64,000 nucleotides of DNA from Meiothermus sp. (GCF_026004055.1 NZ_BPIJ01000001.1:868001-932000), one strand, 5' to 3'. Positions 17,264 through 26,429 are shown, numbered from the stretch's first letter. Translations and numbers: made by a program. Notes: a model not told the origin generated them from the letters alone.

Positions 17264-18697
17264 CTACTGATAGTTGCGAATCTCTCGCAAAACCGGCAGG
17301 GCTACCAGCAACAAATACATGGTAAAGACCCCACAGCCCAGCAGATAGCTCAGGTGTCCATCCAAAGGCAACAAGCCCTGTAGGGAAAGACCAAAAGCCG
17401 CCAGATACACCGTCAGGGCCAGCACCATCCCCAGCAGTACCCGCAGGGTGCGGTTCATGGAGGTGAGGGTGAAGGCCACAAAAAACCCTAGACCCAACAG
17501 GAAATTGGCCACTAGAAATATCTGGGACTCTGAATCGCGGAGGTTGAGAAACACTGCTGCCAACAGACTAAGTACCAACAAGAGCAGTCCATAAGAGGCC
17601 AGCACGGACAAAAAGATGCGATTGACGTTGCGGGCAAATACGCCCAGGTCGTTGGTGCTGGCCAACAACAGGCTCATGCGCTCCAGAAAGACCCGCAGTT
17701 GCCACTCCAGACCCCCCATGCTAAGCACCAGCGGAATTACAGCCAGACCCGAGACGATGGGGGTATTGGTCACCCAGTGCCAGAAAGGGTTGATGAATAC
17801 AAAAATAGCACTCAATAAGCCGTATAGCATGAGCGGGAGGGTATCCAGCCAGTCGGCCCGCTGCAACACTTTCCAGGGGGAATGTGTGGCCTTGCCCTGA
17901 GTCGTGATAAATGCAGCCCCAAAACTGAGCAGCACCGAAACCATCATGACCAGGGTGGTAGTGGCTGCGCCCAGCACATCTGGAGCCAGCAAGAACAGTA
18001 CCCCCGACCCCACCGCGGGCAAGGTCGCCGCCAGCAACCACAGTTCGCGCTTGTACAAAAGCAGAATGCCCGAAGCCATATGGTAGGCCATCTGCAAAAC
18101 CACCAACGCTACTAAGGCCAGGTTCCCTTGAATGATGGGGGGAATCAGAATCGCCAGGCCCAACCCGATAAACATCATGTTTCGTAGCAATACGCGGGCT
18201 TCAGGATCAAAGCCCCGACCTATCAAGACATAAGCTAGACGAATCATGCCCTGGCTCCACGACCAACCCAAGATGGCCGACAAGATTAGCCCCAGGGTGG
18301 CCTCCTGGGCCCCCACCCAGGCAAACACTGCCGGATAGAACAATCCCGGTATCCCATAAAACAGCCCATGCGAAAGTTCTCGCAGCGCACTGGAGAAATG
18401 GTAAATCTTGCGCTTAGCAGGCGTCCCTTTGCGAGGCACTATGCGAAAAAGGGCTTCGGCTAATTCGAACACGTTGGGGTAACCAAAACGCTCGAGTACC
18501 ATCCGGTCGTTGTAGCCATGAGCCTCGAGCGCCGCCGCAATCTGTTGCGCATCCACAGCAATTTCACACACCGGCCCTAGGTGCTGCACCAGTTGGGCCA
18601 GGCGACTGGAAGGAGTAGATAGAACTTTACCAGTTCGTGTATAGCTAGGCAGTACCGCTACGCCCCGATCCTCAAAAAAATCAATACGCTGACTCAT
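17264..18697 (-). CDS. 12-TM membrane protein, PelG-like (flippase-type)
   Basis: 477 aa. An N-terminal cytoplasmic domain of ~115 residues contains the IAAALEAHGYNDRMV and FGYPNVFELAEALFRIVP blocks. About 12 hydrophobic segments follow (from GLFYGIPGLFYPAVFAW to FTMYLLLVALPVL). The topology and its place next to a PelF-type glycosyltransferase suggest a polysaccharide exporter like PelG of the MATE/MOP group. Classical PelG lacks this N-terminal domain, so orthology is uncertain. No Shine-Dalgarno is evident before ATG 18697; a TATGAT box abuts it. The 78-bp gap to the upstream glycosyltransferase may hold an internal promoter. Confidence 0.65.
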   Translation of the reverse strand: MSQRIDFFEDRGVAVLPSYTRTGKVLSTPSSRLAQLVQHLGPVCEIAVDAQQIAAALEAHGYNDRMVLERFGYPNVFELAEALFRIVPRKGTPAKRKIYHFSSALRELSHGLFYGIPGLFYPAVFAWVGAQEATLGLILSAILGWSWSQGMIRLAYVLIGRGFDPEARVLLRNMMFIGLGLAILIPPIIQGNLALVALVVLQMAYHMASGILLLYKRELWLLAATLPAVGSGVLFLLAPDVLGAATTTLVMMVSVLLSFGAAFITTQGKATHSPWKVLQRADWLDTLPLMLYGLLSAIFVFINPFWHWVTNTPIVSGLAVIPLVLSMGGLEWQLRVFLERMSLLLASTNDLGVFARNVNRIFLSVLASYGLLLLVLSLLAAVFLNLRDSESQIFLVANFLLGLGFFVAFTLTSMNRTLRVLLGMVLALTVYLAAFGLSLQGLLPLDGHLSYLLGCGVFTMYLLLVALPVLREIRNYQ

Positions 18698-18775
18698 ATC
18701 ATAGGGTGACTGTTTTTAGGAACAAACGCAGAGCAGTGGCCAAATCGGATCGTAGTCTCATATCCTGAAGTAAGC

Positions 18776-20260
18776 TCAGCTTTTTGCGGCCACCAGTAAC
18801 TCCGTAGGTGTCTTTGGCTCGGTAGGAATCTTAGGTGTACTCGAAAAAAAAACCACGTCGTGGTACATCTTACGATAGTCGTTCAGGAAGCGCTCGAGGG
18901 TGAAGTGTTTGAGTACCCTCTCGCGCGCTGCTTTACCCATTGCAATCCGGCGTTGGTCATCCGTCAGAAGTTCGACACACGCTTTTCCCATCGCTACGGG
19001 GTCACGGGCAGGTACCAGAATCCCTGCATCGCCAACTGCCTCCGCTACACCGCCCACATCAGTTGAAACCGTAGCCCGCGCACACGACATAGCCTCGATC
19101 ACAGCATAAGGAAAGCTCTCCGAGATGCTGCTCAAAACCGCCACGTGCCCGGCCTGATAACCCCGTGCAGCCGGGGAGATACGGCCTTCGAAGGTCGCGG
19201 CTCCCTGCAAACCCAGCTCCTCAATGAGCTTTTCACAGCTTTCACGGTAACGCTCGTTGCCCGCAGGCGTAGGGCCGAACATCCGCAAGCGGGCATTGGG
19301 CACATGTTCTTTGGTATAGGCAAACGACTCGATAAGGGTATGCAGGTCTTTGAGGGGATCTATACGACCCACAAAGGTCAGGGTCGGCACCTCAGGCTCT
19401 TTTTCGGGGGGTGGGAACAGCGCGGGGTCAATTCCGTTGTGAATGGGGCGAATCGAGGAAGGGAAGGCCCCATTACGTTCTTCCCAACGACGATTGTACT
19501 CCGAAACCGGCACAATTAAGTCGGCCATCCGGTAAGCTGCACTCGAGAGCAAGCGAAAAAAGTTCAAGATTAGGATTTGCACCGATGAACTATAGGGTGC
19601 TTGCAGATAACTCAGGTAACGTTCGCGAAGATAGACCCCATGCTCAGTCAAAACGAACGGGGCTCGGTAATGCCATTTCCCCAGCATGCCGACCAACGCC
19701 GCAGGTCCGTTAGAAACAGCATGGTAAACCTCGGCTTTGGGAGGAATTAACTGCAGAGGACGCAGCAAATGCTCAATCAACTGTGAGGCCATAAGCGCAT
19801 CATGTAGGGTCAGATCGGGTAGTGGAGCATCGGAGAGGTCTTGAGGGTGGTGCCCTTTCCAGGCCTTGATCAGCCGCCCCAGGGCCGCTTCACTCAACAA
19901 AGCCTCACCCAGGTTGGCTTGCTGAGCATAGCCAGCCATAGCCCGCAAAGCCCACAGAAAATAAGTGGTGCCCCAGTTGGGCTGCACCAGTGCACTCACA
20001 AAGCTTTGATGTACTTGGGCAAACCAGCGGGAAGGACGCTGCCTCGAGCGACTCCGGCGAACCGTATTCCATAAGGGAAAGTTGACCACACCTTTCAGGT
20101 TTGGGGGTGACGGATAAGCCGGTGTTTCCAGGCCATTGCCGGTCAGAGCAATTACCTCGAACTCAAAATCGCTCAGGCCACGAATGAGTTGATCGCACCA
20201 AACGCTCACCCCGCCCACCACAAAGGGGTAGGTTCCTTCAGTGATCAGTGCAATTCTCAT
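18776..20260 (-). CDS. pelF: PelF-type GT4 glycosyltransferase
   Basis: 494 aa read from ATG 20260 (GAGGAG SD upstream). The N-terminus RIALITEGTYPFVVGGVSVW is the hallmark of the PelF branch of GT4. A GT-B fold is indicated by AEVYHAVSNGPAALVG, RAPFVLTEHGVYLRERYL, VPTLTFVGRIDPLKDLHTLI, GHVAVLSSISESFPYAVIEA (E-x7-E region) and DVGGVAEAVGDAG. In Pel systems PelF uses UDP-sugars, thought to be UDP-GalNAc, to build the polymer in the cytoplasm. Flanked by the deacetylase lipoprotein gene (35 bp upstream) and the PelG-like gene. Confidence 0.85.
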   Translation of the reverse strand: MRIALITEGTYPFVVGGVSVWCDQLIRGLSDFEFEVIALTGNGLETPAYPSPPNLKGVVNFPLWNTVRRSRSRQRPSRWFAQVHQSFVSALVQPNWGTTYFLWALRAMAGYAQQANLGEALLSEAALGRLIKAWKGHHPQDLSDAPLPDLTLHDALMASQLIEHLLRPLQLIPPKAEVYHAVSNGPAALVGMLGKWHYRAPFVLTEHGVYLRERYLSYLQAPYSSSVQILILNFFRLLSSAAYRMADLIVPVSEYNRRWEERNGAFPSSIRPIHNGIDPALFPPPEKEPEVPTLTFVGRIDPLKDLHTLIESFAYTKEHVPNARLRMFGPTPAGNERYRESCEKLIEELGLQGAATFEGRISPAARGYQAGHVAVLSSISESFPYAVIEAMSCARATVSTDVGGVAEAVGDAGILVPARDPVAMGKACVELLTDDQRRIAMGKAARERVLKHFTLERFLNDYRKMYHDVVFFSSTPKIPTEPKTPTELLVAAKS

Positions 20261-20295
20261 CGCTACTCCTCTTCGGCAGTGGCTCAAAAACTCCC

Positions 20296-22593
20296 CTACT
20301 CTGAAGGCGTGTATGAAAAGCTCAAGCTCTGCCCGGCAGAAAGGTTGACCTTTGAAATGGTATCGCCTCCGTACACCCTGCTCTCCCCCTGCGCCGCCCC
20401 TGTAAAAAACAGTACACCCGAACGCCCCGATGGCGCGGTGAATATGACCTGCTGGGTGCTGCGATCCCAGGTTGCGGTGATACCCGCTTGCAACAGGTTG
20501 GCATGGTTGGTGCGTTCGGCCACATATTCGCCGATCTCGTCCCAGGAGGGGTTGAGCACCGGTATTTGGTAGTAAGAGGAGTATTTTTGCATCAGGAGGT
20601 TCAGGTAGTCAAAGACCAGACTACGGCCCGGCGCAAACTCGCGCAGGTTGGCCTGGTGGAAGTAGTGTGAGCTGGCGCTGGTCTGGAGGTGGTAGAGGGC
20701 CAGGTTGGTCTCCTGCTCGAGGATTTCCTCGTAAGTGAGTGCCCTGGGCCAGTAGGGGCTCTGCCCGCCCGGTGCGTAGATGTAGTTGTAAAACGAGGTG
20801 GCTTCCGCAGGCGTGCTGACGGTATAGGCGATGTTGGTGGGCCAGACTGGAATCATGAGCAGATCGAGGCGCAGGGCCACCCCACAGATGGGGCAGGGCG
20901 GCTTGTGGCTGGTTACCGAGTAGTTGCCGTGGATGTAGCGGATGCCTAACTCGCGGGCCCGATCCAGCAGAGCGTTGTTCACGCAAACCAGACCGAAGTC
21001 CTTGCGGGGCTCGTCCGAGCCGGGGCCCGAGGGTGTGGCTACCGCCGGACACTCTGAGGGCAGGGTAGGCGGAAGGATGGGCGCCGGGGCCGGGCTCCGA
21101 TACCAGCCCAGGCCCGAGAGCTCGCCGGTCTTGAGGGTCTTGCTGCCGTACCAGAGGCCCAGTTGGTTGGCCAGGCGGGTGTTTTCGGCAATCTGGAAGC
21201 GTAGAACAGCACTTTCGGTAATGTTATCCATGGAGGGGTGGTCGCGGGTGTGGTTAACCCAGCGCATCCGGCTGGCCAGGCACTTGGTCAGGCTGGACAG
21301 GGGGTCGCCGCTGGATACTCCGGGGTTGCAGCTTGCGGCCACGCCCGTATTCACCCCGCGCCCGTTGAAGGCCAGGTTCAGCATGAAGCCATTGCTGAGA
21401 GGATAGGTCGCGTTGAGCTGGCGCTGCTGCTGGTACACCGACCAGGCATCTAGCGCCGAGAGTCGGAAGGGCTGGGGCCGGTAGCGCAGGGGCTCGCCCG
21501 GCTGGAGGGTCTCGTCCCACCAGTCGGACTCGAGGCCCCAGTCGTCCACATCTACCGCCAGGATATGCCGCCGCTCGCCGATAAAAAGCCCCCGAGTGGC
21601 CCAGCGAACCAGGCCATAGCCCAGCAGTTGGGTGTGCAGCAGATAGGGGTTGCTGGCGAAGGTCAGGGCGATGCGCTCGCGCCCGTCGGCGCTGCGACTG
21701 AACACCCCCAGCACATTACCGCTCGAGTCCTGCAAAAGGGGCTGAACCAAGCAGCCCGGAGACTCCTGGGCTGTGGCCAGCCGGGCCGGATAGGTATGGG
21801 CATTTTGAATGGGAATGACTGCGTTGGGGTTTAGGTAGCCAAACAACCCCCGCCCCTCAGGCGTAAGGGTCATTTGGATAGCCGGATAGGGGGGCGGATC
21901 GCCCGGCGGGTTGGTAGGCGGATTATCGGTACGCAGCCCTTCGTTACCCGCAGGCCGCACCGAGCGGATGCAGTAGTCCTCCGGGCCCGCAAAATGCACC
22001 GTTGGGGTTCCCGGCCCCGGAAAGGTATAGAGCGAAACCGAGCGCACGGCATAGTTCCGCTGGTAGGCCCACAGCCGGCTCCATTCGTCCAGCGTAAAGG
22101 CGCTCTCAAAGAGCCCCGGCGAGACCTCGTAGGCCAGGTTGTTGCTGGCCAGCAGGATGGCCTGGAAGCGTCCCCCCGAGGCATCCTCCAGCACACTGCT
22201 GGTTAGCTCCTGTGTCGCGGCCAGCAATACCTCGTAGTGGGCCCCCAGTTGGTCGAGGATGGCCCGCCAGGCTTGCAGGCCGGGGTCTTCAGCAGTAGGG
22301 CCAATCACCAGGAGGCGCAGGGCCACACGGTTGGCCGGGAGCGCCTGGGACTGCACCCCCTGGTGCTGGGGTTGGAACGCCCCTGGAATTTGCACGCCCG
22401 GCAGGGGCCGGTTGGCATCGGCCTTTTGAAGCGGTAGGGCTACCGGCGCCCCCTCGAAGCGGGGCATGGAAGGGGTCGGGGGCGGGCTGTCGGGTACCTC
22501 GCCCGTGCTATTACTTTTTTGCAGATTACAACCAGCCAGCACCAGAAGCAGGCTGACTAGAAGGAAGGCAACAATTCGGATAGTGGTTTTCAT
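20296..22593 (-). CDS. CE18/PelA-deacetylase-like lipoprotein
   Basis: 765 aa. Signal peptide with lipobox LVLAGC (Cys22), then a Pro-rich linker. Residues ~90-200 form an alpha/beta domain (ALRLLVIGPTAEDPGLQAW). The C-terminal part resembles the carbohydrate esterase 18 group (PelA C-terminus, fungal Agd3): an Asp motif AVDVDDWG (~346-353) and a H-x3-H motif NHTRDH (~447-452) fit a metal-dependent deacetylase core. GLVCVNNALLDRARELGIRYI and the end (LFFTGAAQGES...) are unassigned. In Pel biosynthesis PelA deacetylates the GalNAc polymer; here hydrolase and deacetylase are on separate genes. Assignment by motifs, not by search. Confidence 0.75.
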   Translation of the reverse strand: MKTTIRIVAFLLVSLLLVLAGCNLQKSNSTGEVPDSPPPTPSMPRFEGAPVALPLQKADANRPLPGVQIPGAFQPQHQGVQSQALPANRVALRLLVIGPTAEDPGLQAWRAILDQLGAHYEVLLAATQELTSSVLEDASGGRFQAILLASNNLAYEVSPGLFESAFTLDEWSRLWAYQRNYAVRSVSLYTFPGPGTPTVHFAGPEDYCIRSVRPAGNEGLRTDNPPTNPPGDPPPYPAIQMTLTPEGRGLFGYLNPNAVIPIQNAHTYPARLATAQESPGCLVQPLLQDSSGNVLGVFSRSADGRERIALTFASNPYLLHTQLLGYGLVRWATRGLFIGERRHILAVDVDDWGLESDWWDETLQPGEPLRYRPQPFRLSALDAWSVYQQQRQLNATYPLSNGFMLNLAFNGRGVNTGVAASCNPGVSSGDPLSSLTKCLASRMRWVNHTRDHPSMDNITESAVLRFQIAENTRLANQLGLWYGSKTLKTGELSGLGWYRSPAPAPILPPTLPSECPAVATPSGPGSDEPRKDFGLVCVNNALLDRARELGIRYIHGNYSVTSHKPPCPICGVALRLDLLMIPVWPTNIAYTVSTPAEATSFYNYIYAPGGQSPYWPRALTYEEILEQETNLALYHLQTSASSHYFHQANLREFAPGRSLVFDYLNLLMQKYSSYYQIPVLNPSWDEIGEYVAERTNHANLLQAGITATWDRSTQQVIFTAPSGRSGVLFFTGAAQGESRVYGGDTISKVNLSAGQSLSFSYTPSE

Positions 22594-22643
22594 TCGTCTG
22601 AACCCTCTGGATATCGGATCGAAAGGCGTATGCAGAGTATTTT

Positions 22644-22742
22644 CCCAACCTTAGGGTAGACGACGAACCCCACACACCATAGGGCAGTTGACCCGTTATC
22701 TTTCGTTACATTAATCACGTTTGTGGGGCCCTAAGGTTAGGG
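22644..22742. repeat. ~100-bp inverted-repeat element
   Basis: Inverted ends CCCAACCTTAGGG (22644-22656) and CCCTAAGGTTAGGG (22729-22742), with an inner pair CCCCACA/TGTGGGG. It carries no ORF. Only one copy is seen in the window, and no clear target duplication. It sits upstream of the CE18-like lipoprotein gene where that gene's promoter would be expected. Confidence 0.5.
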
Positions 22743-22775
22743 TTTGGGGTCTTCGCGTATACAAGAGCCCCAAAC
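22742..22775. repeat. Hairpin in 22.6-22.9 kb intergenic region
   Basis: GTTTGGGGTCTT (22742-22753) pairs with AAGAGCCCCAAAC (22763-22775) apart from one bulged base. It is the first of three consecutive hairpins. Confidence 0.55.
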
Positions 22776-22821
22776 AATAGCCTTGCAAGAAGCCGCCAAG
22801 TTGTCCAGGGACGCATTTCCT

Positions 22822-22853
22822 GGCAAGTACACCCTATCCCTTGTGTACTTGCC
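22822..22853. repeat. Perfect 11-bp hairpin
   Basis: GGCAAGTACAC (22822-22832) and GTGTACTTGCC (22843-22853) with a 10-nt loop. There is no strong T-run on either side, so it may be an RNA structure or an operator rather than a terminator. Confidence 0.6.
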
Positions 22854-22865
22854 TTAGGAGTGTGC

Positions 22866-22901
22866 AAATCCCACTCGAGCCCTATCAGCCCGGTGGGATT
22901 T
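22866..22901 (-). terminator. Probable terminator after the GH114 lipoprotein gene
   Basis: AAATCCCAC (22866-22874) and GTGGGATTT (22893-22901) form a 9-bp stem whose A/T ends resemble a terminator. It lies ~40 bp past the stop of the minus-strand GH114 lipoprotein gene (22941). Confidence 0.55.
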
Positions 22902-22940
22902 CTGCGTCTGAAACGCTATGGTGCTACTTAACGGTGGGAG

Positions 22941-23819
22941 TTACCTGCACTCCTCCACCCAACCGTCGAGTTCCCGCCGCTTGAGAATGGAGAAAATACC
23001 CAGGTTCTGCGTGTTGCTACAAAATTGCGAGGCGCTCTTGATGCGGGTATCGGTGTATTCGATGTTCAGGACGGGCTTGCTCGCTTGCAGCATGGGGCGG
23101 GTCTGGTTGCACCAGCCCTGGTCGAAGCACTCCTCGGTGACGAGGAAATCGAAGTCGTTGAGGAGCTGCGAGAGCAGTTCGGTGGTGTTTTTGAGGCCAA
23201 TCGCCAGGCCCCGCTGGTGGGCTTCTGCCGCCAGCCAGCGGTTGAAGCGAATCTGATCCTGGGCCGTGAGGGGAAAGCCGGTGTTGTTCTGGTAGCCGTT
23301 CACGTTGTCGGGGTCTACCCCCACGAAGCCTTTTTGCTTGCACAAATCGAGCCGGGCCCGCAGTACGGGGGCCAGCTTGTCAATCTGGCGAATGTCCAGC
23401 CAGCGCTCACCGGGCCAGCCGTCGTAGTTGCGGCCCAGTACCTCGGGCGGGAATTGGTTCTTGTCAGGTCGCCAGTTCTCCCAGGAGCCTGCACTCAGAT
23501 AACACACCGCCTTGACTCCCCGGGCTGCTAGCTCCTGCACCACACTGGCCGGGGTATCGAACAGATCCACGTTGTAAACCGTCACCTGGCGGGTCTTGTC
23601 CAGCGTTCCGGTGTACTGGATGTGCCAGGTGGTATTGACCGCAGGTTTCCACCAACTGCCTGGGGTGGCGGGTGGAGTGGGATTGGTGGGGGGAGTAGGG
23701 TTCGCTGGAGGCGATGGATTGGTAGGGGTGGGGTTTGGGGTGGTTACATCGGGGGCGCTGCCACAAGCGGTGATGGCGATAGCCAGAATCCATAAAAGGC
23801 GCAGCATAAGCAGAATCAT
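22941..23819 (-). CDS. GH114 polygalactosaminidase-like lipoprotein
   Basis: 292 aa. Lipoprotein signal (LRLLWILAIAITAC, Cys19), then a Pro/Thr-rich tether of repeated NPTPP units (~residues 23-52), then a GH114 barrel: TTWHIQYTGTLD, VYNVDLFDTPASVVQELAARG, VKAVCYLSAGSWENWRPD, ERWLDIRQID, GFVGVDPDNVNGYQN (acidic active-site region), GLAIGLKNTTEL and FLVTEECFDQGWC. Probably anchored outside the cell, where it could cut alpha-1,4-galactosaminogalactan-type polymer. AGAGGGGG SD before ATG 23819. It heads the minus-strand polysaccharide locus but is separated from the deacetylase gene by ~350 bp of hairpins. Confidence 0.87.
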   Translation of the reverse strand: MILLMLRLLWILAIAITACGSAPDVTTPNPTPTNPSPPANPTPPTNPTPPATPGSWWKPAVNTTWHIQYTGTLDKTRQVTVYNVDLFDTPASVVQELAARGVKAVCYLSAGSWENWRPDKNQFPPEVLGRNYDGWPGERWLDIRQIDKLAPVLRARLDLCKQKGFVGVDPDNVNGYQNNTGFPLTAQDQIRFNRWLAAEAHQRGLAIGLKNTTELLSQLLNDFDFLVTEECFDQGWCNQTRPMLQASKPVLNIEYTDTRIKSASQFCSNTQNLGIFSILKRRELDGWVEECR

Positions 23820-23980
23820 TTGACCCCCTCTGAATCAGGGTCTTGTGGGGATAGGATGTAGGCTCCTTGAGCAACTTCTCATATAGTACTCTCCCAGGAG
23901 AGCTATCACAACTGACATCGGAAGAAGATTCAACAGACGGGTAACCCCCTCACCCGTGGTGTCGCGTAACGCCGATTGCC

Positions 23981-24008
23981 TTGACAGGCTTTAGGTCGGT
24001 GCTATCGT
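23981..24008 (+). promoter_or_regulatory. Promoter of the Ig-like lipoprotein gene (leaderless)
   Basis: TTGACA (23981-23986), 16-nt spacer, TATCGT (24003-24008), then 6 nt to the GTG at 24015. The spacing implies that transcription begins at or next to the start codon. Confidence 0.7.
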
Positions 24009-24014
24009 CAAAGC

Positions 24015-26429
24015 GTGAGGATGAGTAGCATCAAGTACCAAATGAGGGGCACCAAGCATTGGTTTTGGGGGATTGGGATTGTATTGGCGCTGCTGGCAGG
24101 GTGCAACCGGCCTACCCCACAGCCGAGCGTTCAAATTACCTTCTCTCCTGCAAACTTGAGCCTCCAGCAGGGCGAAACCAAGAACGTTAGCCTTAGCCTG
24201 GTGCGCACCAACCTACCCGGCCTGGTGGTGCTAGACCTGGCAAGCCCCCCGCCTAATGGCGTTAGCGCTACCTTTGAGCCCAACAGCACGCTGGGGAATA
24301 CCACCACCCTGCAGGTGCAGGCTTTGGGCAGTGCGGCAGTGGGCGACTTTACCCTGCGGGTACGGGTTTCACAGGGGTCTTTTTCCCAAAGCGCCGACCT
24401 GCCGTTGAAGGTAGAGCCGGCCAATGCGCCCGACCTGCGGCTCAGCCTGAATAACCCCACCCCTTCGATCCGACAAGGGCAGTACGAAGACCTGCTGGTA
24501 GACGTGCAGCGCATCAACGTGGGTGGCACGGTGGAGCTGGCCCTCGAGCCCCAGAGTGGCGGCCCGCTGCCTGCGAGCCTGAGCGCAACCTTCAGCCCGA
24601 GTCAGCCCGGCAGCAGCGTCTCGATTCTGCGGCTTTCGGTAGCTCCCACCGCCACCATTAGCACCTATCCCCTGCGCATTCGGGCCACCCTAGGTACCCT
24701 CGAGCGCACCCTGCCTTTTACTCTCACGGTTCTGCCCGCCTCGTCCGATTCCGACTTCCAGTTGAGCCTGACCCAGAACCTGAGCGTAAAGCGGGGTAGC
24801 AGCCTGAGTGAGACCCTCACCATCACCCGCACCAGCCTGGCCGGCCCCATTAGCTTGAGCCTCGAGCGCCACGACGGCAGCCCCCTCCCGCCCGGTCTGA
24901 GTGCAACCTTTGCCCCAGAGCCTGCGGATGGAACTACCTCCACCCTGACCCTCTCCACCGCCCCCAACCTACCCCTGGACAACTACCTCCTGCGGGTGCG
25001 GGGGGTACAGGGCACCCTGGTACGCACCGCCCTGGTACTGCTGAGCGTCTACGACGAGGCCGAACTCAGCGCTTCGGGGGCCGCCTGGGTGGCAGGCCAG
25101 GACAACAGTGGAGCCTGGCAGGTGGTCACCCCCACCACCGGAAAGTACCTGCTGCGCGTGGGCAACGCGGGCGGGCGCTACGGCTGGGCGGTGGTGTGCA
25201 GCCGCACCGAGGGCAGCCCCGCCACCACCACGCACCAGGTACAGGTCTACCAGCTCACTCTGAGCGAGGTGCGCGACCTGAGCCTATCGTGCCCTCTGGC
25301 GGCCACTCCTGGAACCTTCTCCAACCTGAGCGGACAGCTAAGTGGCCTGAGCGGCAGCTATGGTCAGGTGGCTTACAGGACTTCCAGCGACTTTGTGGAT
25401 ACCGCTCGAGACGGCACCTTCCCCCCTACCCCGGCCTACCCCGGCTACCTGCTGCGAGGGGTGCGCAACGGCACCGCCGACCTGATGGCGGTGCGCTACC
25501 TGCCGCCTAGCGCGCCCGGAACCCTCTTCCAGGCCGACCGGGCGCTTTTTGAGCGGAGCTACACCGTTTCAGGCAACCAGACCTTCAACCTGAATCTGAC
25601 CGGCCCCACTTCGTTTGCCCTCGAGGGTTCCTACACCGCAACCCTGACCAACCCCAATCCCAGCGCCGAGGGCCTGAGTTATCTGGCCTACCTGACCTCT
25701 TCCACCCAGACCCTCTACCTGGCCGACAGCCAGCAACAAGCCGCCAACCTGACTTACCGGGCCATCCCCCCGGCCCAGCGGCTGGCCAACGAGTATTATC
25801 TGTTCAACGCCCGCGAGACTACCTTCGACAATCTGAACCTGCGCTCGAGGCAGGTGTTGCGGGGCCTGGCCAGCCCTACCAACCTGAGCGCGAGCTTCCT
25901 GAACCTGCCGGGGGCCGGCCTGACCCTGCTGAACAACCAGTTCCAGGCTTCCTGGAGCCCCGGCTACACCTGGCCCGGCAGCGGCACCCGCTTGTTCACC
26001 CTGCGGCTGGCCCAACTGGCCGTGACCCCCAGCACCAACCTCGAGTGGCACCTGCACCTCTCGCCCGGCTGGCTGGGTACGGGCGCCAGCTACCGGGTGC
26101 CCGACCTATCCCAGACCTGCGCCGTCACCCAGACCCCCTGCGCACCCCTGCCCTCCAACGCGCCCGCCAACGGCTGGCAGGCGGTCTGGAGCTTGCAGAG
26201 CAACCTCGAGCTCGACTGGTCGCTCAGTGCGATCCAGGTGAGCCTCCCTTTGCGCGACTGGCTCCCCCTGGCCCAGAGCAGCACTCCCCCTGCCAGCCTC
26301 AACCTGGACGGCTTTAGCTTCGCAGCGGCCAGCGACGGGGGCATTCTGAACCCCAGTGCGCTCTCGGCGCAGCGCCTGCAAAAGCAGGGAGCGCCCCGGC
26401 TGCTGCCCGTCTGGCTCTCACCCCGCTAG
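24015..26429 (+). CDS. Large lipoprotein with Ig-like repeats
   Basis: 804 aa from GTG 24015 (an in-frame ATG at 24021 is also possible). Signal with lipobox ALLAGC. Three ~105-residue beta-rich repeats follow (residues ~35-345), each with a motif like ...SVKRGSSLSETLTITRTSL... / ...LSATFAPEPADGTTSTL / LDNYLLRVRGVQGTL. The C-terminal ~440 residues are Ser/Thr/Asn-rich and unrecognised. It is probably a cell-surface protein. The repeats resemble those of the convergent lipoprotein at 26569-28956. It is divergent from the GH114 lipoprotein gene, so it may belong functionally to the extracellular-matrix locus; that is inference from position. Confidence 0.8.
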   Translation: MRMSSIKYQMRGTKHWFWGIGIVLALLAGCNRPTPQPSVQITFSPANLSLQQGETKNVSLSLVRTNLPGLVVLDLASPPPNGVSATFEPNSTLGNTTTLQVQALGSAAVGDFTLRVRVSQGSFSQSADLPLKVEPANAPDLRLSLNNPTPSIRQGQYEDLLVDVQRINVGGTVELALEPQSGGPLPASLSATFSPSQPGSSVSILRLSVAPTATISTYPLRIRATLGTLERTLPFTLTVLPASSDSDFQLSLTQNLSVKRGSSLSETLTITRTSLAGPISLSLERHDGSPLPPGLSATFAPEPADGTTSTLTLSTAPNLPLDNYLLRVRGVQGTLVRTALVLLSVYDEAELSASGAAWVAGQDNSGAWQVVTPTTGKYLLRVGNAGGRYGWAVVCSRTEGSPATTTHQVQVYQLTLSEVRDLSLSCPLAATPGTFSNLSGQLSGLSGSYGQVAYRTSSDFVDTARDGTFPPTPAYPGYLLRGVRNGTADLMAVRYLPPSAPGTLFQADRALFERSYTVSGNQTFNLNLTGPTSFALEGSYTATLTNPNPSAEGLSYLAYLTSSTQTLYLADSQQQAANLTYRAIPPAQRLANEYYLFNARETTFDNLNLRSRQVLRGLASPTNLSASFLNLPGAGLTLLNNQFQASWSPGYTWPGSGTRLFTLRLAQLAVTPSTNLEWHLHLSPGWLGTGASYRVPDLSQTCAVTQTPCAPLPSNAPANGWQAVWSLQSNLELDWSLSAIQVSLPLRDWLPLAQSSTPPASLNLDGFSFAAASDGGILNPSALSAQRLQKQGAPRLLPVWLSPR

